In this document: in pieces, positions 55,784 to 64,000 of the stretch
Layout of the letters: each line of letters opens with the position of its first letter
Numbering within the stretch: position 1 is the stretch's first letter
Origin: Stomoxys calcitrans
Taxonomy: Eukaryota; Arthropoda; Insecta; Diptera; Muscidae
Assembly: GCF_963082655.1 (NCBI RefSeq)
Contig: NC_081554.1
Span: 189,174,937-189,238,936, forward strand
Direction of reading: 5' to 3'
Length of the DNA stretch: 64,000 nucleotides
The notes under the pieces: generated by a model
Told to the model about the DNA's origin: nothing
Database searches by the model: none
Seen by the model: only the letters and a program-made list of their open reading frames with translations
Made by a program: the position numbers and the translations under genes

Positions 55784-55976
55784 CCCAACCAAATATTTAT
55801 ATGATACAAAATCCACATGTATTTGTTTTCTTCTTTCATTTCCACAAAATTTTTTAGTTTTTAAGATAATTTGTAGTTTTATGTTTAAGTATACCAAGAT
55901 TTTTTTATAAACCCAACAGTTTCTTTATTTATTATTTTTTATAAAAAACAAACACAAGCACACACCCAAACACAAA

Positions 55977-55982
55977 ATTAAA
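55977..55982 (+). terminator. Candidate polyadenylation signal of gene 3
   Basis: ATTAAA variant hexamer 225 nt after the stop. No AATAAA was noticed in the first 220 nt, so assignment is tentative. Confidence 0.3.
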
Positions 55983-56329
55983 AAAAATAGAAATGACAAA
56001 AATTATGTTTTTATTGAAATAACTGCAAAGGTTACCGAAACCCAATTCCAGTGCATATTTTTAGGCTGCACTTGTAGTAAAAAGTTTGTTCCTAGTTAGT
56101 TAACATATATAGCATACCTTAGTGGTGTTAGCGAAAATTTGCTTGCCCAGTAGACATTATTTTGGTAATTACTAAATATGATGACAACACTATGCAACAA
56201 GAAATTTTCAAAAGACAATCCCTTCAAATTTCATCTACAATACAAAACCTAGGCTTTTTAATGATTTAATGGCGTTTAGGACTCAATACGGGTAAAATTA
56301 ACAATTTGATACGCTAAGAAGTATTTAGA

Positions 56330-56650
56330 ATGGAGGCCACCGTGTCGCAAAGTTTACCATGTCTGCCTATGACGCCGAAGGCCTGGGTGCAAATCCCGGA
56401 GTGAACACCAGAAATTTTTTTCAAAGGCGTTAATCCCCTTACTAATGCTGGCTACATTTGTAAGGTATCCTACCATGTTAAAATTTCTCTACTAAGTGGT
56501 GTCTCTGTGTGGCACGCCATTCGGACTCGGCATAAAAAAGGAGGCCCCTTATCGTTGAACTTAACTATAATCAGAATGCAATCAATGATATTAGAGAAGT
56601 TTCCCCTGTTGCTTAATGCAATGTTCATGGTAAATTCGGTTAAGTAGAAG
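56330..56650 (+). repeat. tRNA-derived SINE, diverged full-length copy
   Basis: GGAGGCCACCGTGTCGCAAA begins the head, CTGCCTATGACGCCGAAGGC follows; the B box is changed to GGGTGCAAATCC. The body has GGCTACATTTGTAAGGTATC, GGCACGCCATTCGGACTCGG and GGAGGCCCCTTATCGTTGAA. It ends TGCAATGTTCATGG. Confidence 0.82.
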
Positions 56651-56662
56651 TAAAATGCAGCC

Positions 56663-56912
56663 TTAACACATTGAGTGCCACGTCGTACGTTTCCGTACGA
56701 TATCTAACCTGTCGTAGGGCTTTACTTAAAGCCTGTGGTTCTTTTATATACCACACTGAGTGAAATTTGTTTGCGATTTTTAAATAAAGAATCCTTTACC
56801 GAATATTTTTGCAAAAGCATGCATCAGTTCAGCTGATTGTTTGAGTTTTATTAAGTAAAAAATGACCTCCTGGGAAGATTTTCGTCAAAACGCTTGACAC
56901 TTAATTTGTTAA
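56663..56912. mobile_element. Candidate piggyBac-like MITE
   Basis: 250 nt bounded by TTAA on both sides. The left end TTAACACATTGAGTGCCACG and the complement of the right end TTAACAAATTAAGTGTCAAG match imperfectly. TTAA targets are the rule for piggyBac. No coding content. Confidence 0.5.
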
Positions 56913-57174
56913 AGGCTGAACTCTTTGGAGATTCAATATTAACGCATATTTTACATGAATTAGATTACTCGAAATTATAGTCAAATCAGACCAAAAAAAA
57001 ATTCATTTCTAATATCGTGAAGTAAAAGTCTTAAAGTATTTTTCAGTTCACTTTTAAGAAAACGAGATAGCCTGTCAATGTTGCATACACAGTAACGGTT
57101 CCGCTTGGCTTTACTTAGCCAAATCTAGGCTAATTTCGCTCCCTTTCGCATCTTATCTTTGTGCACTGAATATG

Positions 57175-57650
57175 GGCCTATGAGCTGGTGGCATCATTGG
57201 ACCATACTTCTTCAAAGATGATGCGAATTGTAACGTAACTGTGAATGGTGAGCGCTATCGTGAGATGATATCCAACTTTTTTTTTGCCCAAAATCCAAGA
57301 GCTTGACTTGCATGACATGTGGTTTTAACAAGACGGTGCCATATGCCACACAGCATGTGTAACAATGGATTTACTAAGAGGCGAGTTCGGTGAATATTTT
57401 TCTTCACATTCGGGACCGGTCAATTGGCCGCCCAGATCGTGCGATTTAACGCCTTTAGACTATTTTTTTGTGGGGCTATGTTAAAGCTCATGTCTATAAA
57501 GATAAGCCCGCTTCAATTTACGCATTGGATGGCAATATTGATGCATTTATTCGTAATGTTGGAAAGAGTATGCCAAAATTGGACTAAGCGTATGGACGAT
57601 TTGAGACACAGTCAGGGTCAGCATAATCTTCAAACATTTAATTAAATTAG
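57175..57650 (+). pseudogene. DD41D mariner-like transposase relic
   Basis: The 5' part reads [13 protein letters not shown] and NVTVNGERYREMISNFF, matching the centre of the fold-back elements and continuing beyond it. QDGAICHTACVT holds the second catalytic Asp and CDLTPLDYF the third, with 41 residues between them in one frame, the spacing of DD41D (rosa-type) elements. A one-base insertion in a T run near 57462-57469 shifts the frame to YVKAHVYKDKP. Stops are present, including a TAA in the Trp-Phe-Gln region before QDGA. The N-terminus is missing. Confidence 0.85.
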
Positions 57651-57699
57651 TGGACCGTACTATAGATTCAAATAATAATTTCATGCATTTTTCCGAATT

Positions 57700-59420
57700 T
57701 TATGTCTTTTTATACACTCCACCGAAGGTTTGGGGTATATTCATTTTGTCATTCGGTTTGCAACACATCGAAATATCCATGTCAGACCCTATAAAGTATA
57801 TATATTCTTGATCAGCGTAAAAATCTAAGACGATCTAGACATGTCCGTCCGTCTGTCTGTTGAAATCACGCTACAGTCTTTAAAAATAGAGATATTGAGT
57901 TGAATTTTTGCACACATTCTTTTTTTGTCCATAAGCAGGTTAAGTTCGAGATGGGCTATATCGGACCATATCCTGATAAAGCCCCCATATAGATCGATCC
58001 GCCGATTTAGGGTCTTAGGTCCATAAAAGCCAGACAGCAAGTTGTGTTAGGCCAATCGACATCCTTTTTCAATTTGGCCCAGATCGGTCCAGATTTGGAT
58101 ATAGCTGCTATATAGACCGATCCTCAGATTTAGGGTCTTAGGCCCGTGAAAGCCACATTTATTATCCGATTTTGCTGAAATTTGGGACAGTGAGTTATGT
58201 TAGGCTCTTCGTCGTCCTTTTTCAATTTGGCCCAGATCGGTACAGATTTGAATATAGTTTTCATATAGACCGATCTCTCGATTTAAGGTTTTGGGTCCAT
58301 AAAAGGCGCATTTATGGTCCCATGTCGCCGAAATTTGGAACAGAGAGTTAGGTTAAGCCCCTTGACATATTTTTGCAATATGGCACAGATCGGTCCAGAT
58401 TTGGATACAGCTGCCATATAGACCGATCTCTCTATTTAAGGTTTTGGGTCCATAAAAGGCGCATTTATTGTCAGATGTCGCTGAAATTTGGGACAATGAG
58501 TTGTGTTAGGCTTTTCGACGTCCTTCTTCAATTTGGCACAGATCGGTACAGATTTGAATGTAACTTCCATATGGATCCATCTCTCGATTTAAGGTTTTGG
58601 GCCCATAAAAGGCGCATTTATGGTCCGATATCGCTGAAATTTGAGACAATGAGTTGTGTTGGGCTCTTCGATGTCCTTCTTCAATTTGGCTCAGACGGTA
58701 TAGATTTGAATATAGCTTCCATATAGATCGATCTCTCGATTTGAGGTTTTGGGTCCTTAAAAGGCGCATTTATTGTCCGATTTTGCCGAAATTTGGGATA
58801 GTGCTTTGTGTTAGGCTCTTCGACATTTTTGCGAAACTTGGCCGAAATCTGTCCAGATTTGAATATAGCTGGCATATAGACCGATATCTCGATTTAAAAT
58901 CTTGGCCCCACAAAAGGCGCATTTATAATCCGATTTCACTGAAATTTGACACAGTGACTTATGTTAGGTTTTTCGACATCCGTGTCTTATATGATTCAGA
59001 TCGGTTTATTTTTAGATATAGCTACTAAAAAGACCAACATTTTGTTATACACAATTGAACCATGGCTTGTACTTATAAGTATTTGGTCTAAATCGGAACA
59101 TATTTCGATATAACTGCTATGGAACATAAGGTATGCAATTTTCATAAGATTTTGATGAAAGGTGGTTTACGTATATACCCGAGGTGATGGGTATCCAAAG
59201 TTCGACCCGGCCGAACTTAACGCCTTTCTGTTTGATTTTTTGAAAACCTTTCTTATAGCTCTTAAAAAATCACCTTTTATATAGGTCGCCCGATTTACAC
59301 TTACTATAATTTTCAACTGATATGCACGAAATTTTGTATGAAGTGTTTTATCACTCAACTGGAAGCCAAATTTCATAAAATTCGGCTCAGGCTTAGATAT
59401 TGCTTCCGTTTAACTATAAT
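57700..59420. repeat. Dispersed repeat B, inverted array
   Basis: An end block (CCACCGAAGGTTTGGGGTAT, CATGTCCGTCCGTCTGTCTG) is followed by about eight ~150-nt subunits with CAGATCGGTCCAGATTTGGA, ATAGACCGATCTCTCGATTT and CATAAAAGGCGCATTTATGG, and a head near 59170-59230 (CCCGAGGTGATGGGTATCCA, GACCCGGCCGAACTTAACGC). Confidence 0.88.
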
Positions 59421-61490
59421 ACCTAATCTGAATTATTGGGCTGTAGTTACTTTAGCTAGAAAACTATGATGGGTACTATATCTAAATTTAAACCGATTTT
59501 GATACAACTTTTTTTTTGCCTGGCAAAATATTTCAAAAACAAGCATATCCATTAGAATTATAGGTCGTAAACTATATCCATCTTTGTAAAATTATGCGAT
59601 GTTTTATTAAACGACATTATGATCTGCTTAAAGACAATATTAAATCATACATAGCAAATCAGGGTAAATTGGAGATATTTTGCACGAATACCTTTTAGCA
59701 TGATGAGCACATGCATGTGAGTCACCAAAAAGCAATATGCGTTAGTTATAAAGTGAAAAGTTATAATAATTGATGTCTCAATCAAAAACATAACATCTTT
59801 CCATCAAACCTTTGCTCTGATTGTTGTTCAACCAACATTTCTTTAATTCATGCACGTGCCTTAAGTCTTTCGTTTTGAATAATTGACACAACAAACTATA
59901 ACGATGACTAAGCACCCACAATCGAAAAGAAAATTCCCCATAAATGTTTTCAGTTGATTCATGTTTTACCATAAACGAGCAAAATTTTATCATCGGCACT
60001 TGATCTCAGTTTTTCGGCATTAGAATAATTGAAATGACCCCATTAAATAAATTAACTTATTAATTTGCCAAAGTGAAGTGTAAACAAACAAAACCCCCAA
60101 ACAAACCAACCAACCAACCAACCTACCAAACAAAATGCGTGCCCAATCATTTGTCAAATCTAGCAGAGAGTAGGAGTATTCAAAAAAAAGTAAAAGAAAA
60201 AAACCAAAGGAGAAAGAACAAAAGCCATAAAGAGCTCTAAATAATACTTCAAATGACAACAGCAGCAGTTGTTGCTGCTGCTGCTGCTGGCTCCCTCCCC
60301 ACAGAAAAACAATGAATCAACCCAAAAAGAAATTAAATTTCTTAATGTATTCATATTGACTGGGTACAATCACACTTAATGACAGTTATGGTTTCGCAGA
60401 ATTAAAAGCAACAACAACACACAGAGCATAAAGAAATTGCTAGGTGACAGCCAGCAAAATTTTGATTGATTTTGTGGCACAAGTTTGGGATCAACATGCT
60501 ATTGATTTCCAAAAGGAAACGCGTTTAGGTTAAGCTTTTAAGAACATGATATAGCAAATTATGGCAACACGGCCTTAACGCCTGGGGGCAACTCTCTTGA
60601 ACAAATGAATGACAATTTATTTTGAAAGAATCCAAGATTTCTTCAAAACGTAAAACAAAGAAAGGTGTGAAAGAAAGGCAAGAAGCTAAATGGTAATTTG
60701 CCTTAAGGTTAAATCAGTATTTTTCACGCCAATTCTTTTTTTTTATCACTTAGGGAGGCCATACTCGTATGTCCTCACTCAATTCCTTAGGGGTTTCTTA
60801 ATATCCCAACATGTTCCTGGTTTATGTATGTATGTGGGGCGTACAAAATTAATTGATTTCAGAAATATTTTGCCAGCATACAGAAATATTTTGCTTTTTG
60901 CAATCAATTTCAATTCATTTTTGTTTTTTGGTTGTCGTTCTGAAATTTTGACCACTCATTGTTTGTCTTGAGGTAAATGACATTGTCCGATAATTGGAAT
61001 ACTGTTTATATGGACAAAGAAAAACAACGGAACTTTGAAGTAACGCCTCGAATTTCTTCCAGTGTAATGTAATTAAAGAGAATTCCTTCTGGCTTACTGC
61101 TATAACTGGCTTACATAAATCAAAGTGGTAAGGTTTTGCTAGCACTATCCCTTAAGCAGTCCTCCGAATTGTGCCAACAAGTTGCAGCTAGAGCAGACAT
61201 CTTCAGTGAGTTTACAATTAAGAGTAGTCCTAGAGCTGTTGGAATGCTTCAATCATTCTGTAAGTGTTCTGAAGATTCATTGCTTTTTTGCATTGACATC
61301 ATGCGTTGGCTTTATAAAGAATTTGATATCATTAATCATAAGCATGTGATTATCTGCTGCTGACACCTTGCAACATGGAGTAAATCAACCAACAACTAGA
61401 ACAAAAAAGTGCCAGTGATTACAACAACCACCATTAAACTCAAAAGATTAAGTTAGGTTGGGCCCAAATGGATTTACTAATGGATGAGAT
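59421..61490. other. Mostly single-copy intergenic DNA
   Basis: No gene could be supported; open frames are short and lack start context or family signatures. It contains a CTTAAG motif copy at 59855-59876 and a CAG/CTG inverted triplet tract at 60256-60290. Confidence 0.4.
60256..60290. repeat. CAG/CTG inverted triplet repeat
   Basis: CAACAGCAGCAG is followed directly by TTGTTGCTGCTGCTGCTGCTG-type sequence, giving a self-complementary tract that could form a short hairpin. Confidence 0.7.
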
Positions 61491-61758
61491 GCTTAAAAAT
61501 CAAATTGGAAAAACGGTTTAATTGCAAACTATATCTGAAAACCGATTGACAGAGTCGACCCAGTTACAATTTCAGCCGACCTACACAAACAAAAAATATT
61601 TGTTTAAAAGTTTAAGCACCTTGCCTTACTCCTACCAAAGTTTTCATGCTTTCGACAGACGTACGGAAATGGCTTAATCGACTTGAAATGTCAAGATGAT
61701 CAAGACTTAATTTGTTATGGGATCACAGATCAATATTTCAAAGCAACGACTAGATTAA
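61491..61758. repeat. Dispersed repeat B fragment
   Basis: Diverged subunit and end block (TTTCGACAGACGTACGGAAA, GGCTTAATCGACTTGAAATG). Confidence 0.6.
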
Positions 61759-61760
61759 TA

Positions 61761-62001
61761 TTGGGTTGCCCAAAAAGTAATTGCGGATTTTTTAAAAGAA
61801 AGTAAATGCATTTTTAACAAAACTTAGAATGAACTTTAATCAAATATAGATTTTTTTTGTATACTTTTTTTCTAAAGCAAGCTAAAAGTAACAGCTGATA
61901 ACTGACAGAAGAAAAAATGCAATTACAGAGTCACAAGCTGTGTAAAAATTTGTCAACGCCGACTATATGAAAAATCCGCAATTACTTTTTGGGCAACCCA
62001 A
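61761..62001. mobile_element. Mariner-derived MITE, inverted
   Basis: 241 nt between TA dinucleotides with intact ends TTGGGTTGCCCAAAAAGTAA and its complement. Its interior is the reverse complement of the copy at 52803-53039 and has the same deletion. Confidence 0.93.
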
Positions 62002-62004
62002 TAT

Positions 62005-63365
62005 ATAAAAACGGCTACGTACGACCGCGCCGAATCTTGACAAAAAATTAGGTATGCATATAGAGAAGCGAATATTCTTCATTTTTCCGCTTTCGATTCC
62101 AATAAGCAAAAAACGAAATAAAATGACGATTGGTTAACGTTAACACGTGCCGACACGGCGCACAGAGGAATAGAATCGAAAACAAGTAAAAAGGAGTTAA
62201 GATCGGCCGGGCCGAACTTTGAATACTCACCACTCGGGATACATATATACCCACTTTTCGTCAAAATTCGGTAAAAAATGCATACCTCATGCCCCATAGC
62301 GGCTATATCGAAATATGTTCTGAATTGGACCCAATACTAATAAGACCAAGTCATTATTCAATGGCGTATAACAAAATATTGATCTTTTTAGTAGATATAT
62401 CTAAAAATAAACCGATCTGAACCAGTCACTGTGTCAATTTTCAGTGAAAATCGGATAATAAACGCCAATACTTATGGGGCCAATACTTTAAATAGAGATA
62501 TCGGTCTATATGGCAGTTATATCCAAATCTTGACCGATTTAGGTCAAGTTGCAGAAAAATGTCGAAGAGTCAAACACAACTCACTGTACCAAATTCCGGC
62601 GAAATCGGACAATAATTGCGCCTTTCATGGGCCCAAAACCTTAAATCGAGAGATAGGGTCTATATGGCAGCTTTATCCATATCTGGACCGATCTAGGCCA
62701 AATTGACGAAGGATGTCGAAGGGCCTAACACAACTCACTGTCCCAAATTTCAAAAAATTGGATAATAAATGTGGCTTTTATGGGCCTAAGACCCTAAATC
62801 GGCGGATCGGTATATATGGCAGCTATATCCACATCTGGACCGATCTAAACCAAATTGACGAAGGATGTCGAGAAGCCTAACAAAACTCTCTGTCCCAAAT
62901 TTCAGCAAAATCGGATAATAAATGTGGCTTTAATGGGCCTTAGACCCTAAATCGGAGGATCGGTCTATATGACAGCTATATCCAAATCTTGACCGATCTG
63001 AGCCAAATTGACGAAGGATGTTGAAGGACCTAACACAAATTACTGTCTCAAATTTCAGCAAAATCGGATAATAAATGTGGCGTTTATGGGCCAAAGACCC
63101 CAAATCGGCGGATCGGTCTATATGGGGGCTATATCAAGATATAGTCCGATATAGCCCACCTTCGAACTTAACCTGCTTATGGACAAAAAAAAGACTCTGT
63201 GCATAATTTCAGCTCAATATCTCTACTTTTGAAGACTGTAGCGTGATTTCATCATTTCTTAGATTTTTACGCTGAACAAGAATATATATACTCGATGTTT
63301 TGCAAACGGATTGACAAAATGAATATACCCCCATCGTTTGGTGGTGGGTATAAAAACGAATAAAC
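62005..63365 (+). repeat. Dispersed repeat B, long copy
   Basis: Head AAAAAGGAGTTAAGATCGGC and GGGCCGAACTTTGAATACTC near 62188-62225, six or more subunits (GTCTATATGGCAGCTATATC, AACACAACTCACTGTCCCAA, AAATCGGATAATAAATGTGG), and an end at 63325-63355 (CCCCCATCGTTTGGTGGTGG, GTATAAAA). Confidence 0.9.
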
Positions 63366-63545
63366 CCATCGCAATAATTCTTACCAAATTTTGCAGAGAA
63401 AAGTGTCCTTAAAAAACCGAAAATAAATTCTGTCCGAATTTTATTACAAAAATCCCCAAAACACCCATTTCGGTCATAGGTGATTTCAAAATCGGCATTT
63501 TTAGTCAAGAAATTTTTTGCATGTATTTAGGGGACTTATGAAGTA
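63366..63545. other. Gap between repeat B copies
   Basis: No recognised feature. Confidence 0.35.
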
Positions 63546-64000
63546 AAACATGTAAAAGTATTCTAGGTTCGGCCGGGCCGAATCTTGGGTACCCACTACC
63601 ACTTTATTTTGTCTCAAGAAGTCATATCGGGATATCGGTACTAAGGGGGCCTATATCACCATTTTGACCGATTCGGATAAATCTTGGCACTGGTATTATA
63701 AGTCATAAGATAAGGTATTGGGCAAAATTTCAGTCAAATCCGGAGAAAATTTAGACTTCGAAGGAATCAAGAAGTCAAATTTGGGGATCAGGTTATATGG
63801 GGGCTATATATGTTTATAGACGTATTCGGATCATACTTGGCATGGATGATGGAAGTCACAACGCAAGTCTTTGCTCCAAATTTCAGCCAAATCGGAAAAA
63901 ATTTTAGGCTTCTAAGGGCTTAAGAAATCAAATCTGGAGATCGGTCTATATGGTGGCTATATCTGTTTATATGTGGGCTATATCTGTTTATAGACGGATT
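63546..64000 (+). repeat. Dispersed repeat B, truncated by window end
   Basis: Head AGGTTCGGCCGGGCCGAATC then subunits with GAAGTCATATCGGGATATCG, GGGGGCTATAT and TTTCAGCCAAATCGG. The final 60 nt repeat CTATATCTGTTTATA twice. The copy runs past the window. Confidence 0.88.

Noticed and set aside
60690..60971. 93-codon plus-strand frame in single-copy DNA
   Set aside because: No family signature, no splice or promoter context and low-complexity hydrophobic content; it cannot be supported as a gene.

Overview
The window reads as euchromatic, repeat-rich DNA of a higher fly, most likely a calyptrate or muscid-like species. It is AT-rich and carries long introns with GT/AG boundaries, mariner-type transposons, tRNA-derived SINEs, non-LTR retrotransposon debris and very many copies of two dispersed repeat families of the kind I associate with muscid genomes. 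The organism assignment is an inference from sequence style, because no search could be run. Nothing bacterial or viral (operons, Shine-Dalgarno sites, CRISPR) was seen.

The genic content is a tandem cluster of three plus-strand genes for secreted proteins of the takeout / haemolymph juvenile-hormone-binding-protein (JHBP) family. Gene 1 is 5988-14601 (4 exons, 265 aa). Gene 2 is 15365-27352 (3 exons, 360 aa, with a long Ser/Thr-rich N-terminal extension). Gene 3 is 36888-55752 (5 exons, 297 aa). All three exon sets join in frame with consistent splice phases. In each gene exon 1 carries a signal peptide and ends in phase 1, the middle exon(s) carry the Cys-x(8-9)-Cys opening and the lipid-binding fold, and a short last exon carries a conserved Trp and the C-terminal helix. 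An unattached signal-peptide exon at 1831-1969 ends in the same phase and with a nearly identical donor. It is either an alternative first exon of gene 1 or the relic of a fourth paralogue.

Layout: 1-5900 holds repeat ends, a 2-kb GTCC-type satellite, a 0.5-kb AAAAT satellite and the spare first exon. 5.9-14.6 kb is gene 1, with introns full of dispersed repeat B, a non-LTR RNase H fragment, a SINE and a striking ~340-nt hairpin. 15.2-27.4 kb is gene 2, whose first intron is mostly repeat A, a fold-back element and a mariner MITE. 27.4-36.6 kb is intergenic, with a nonsense-mutated mariner, a fold-back DD41D-type element, non-LTR remains and a GACA satellite. 36.6-55.8 kb is gene 3, whose 14-kb first intron contains a second AAAAT satellite, a broken mariner, non-LTR and DUF4780-like debris and a ~0.8-kb terminal-inverted-repeat element. 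55.8-64 kb is intergenic, with SINE, piggyBac-like MITE, DD41D relic, repeat B and mariner MITE copies and about 2 kb of apparently single-copy DNA.

The three genes probably encode extracellular carriers of small hydrophobic ligands; their ligands and tissues cannot be read from sequence. The remaining DNA is a layered record of transposition, including SINEs inside repeats, a SINE inside a retrotransposon tail, and microsatellites that grew out of short seeds in dispersed repeats. The most unusual items are the spare first exon, the intronic hairpin, the fold-back elements that carry the start of a transposase gene on both ends, and an interspersed ~22-nt CTTAAG-centred motif seen about ten times.
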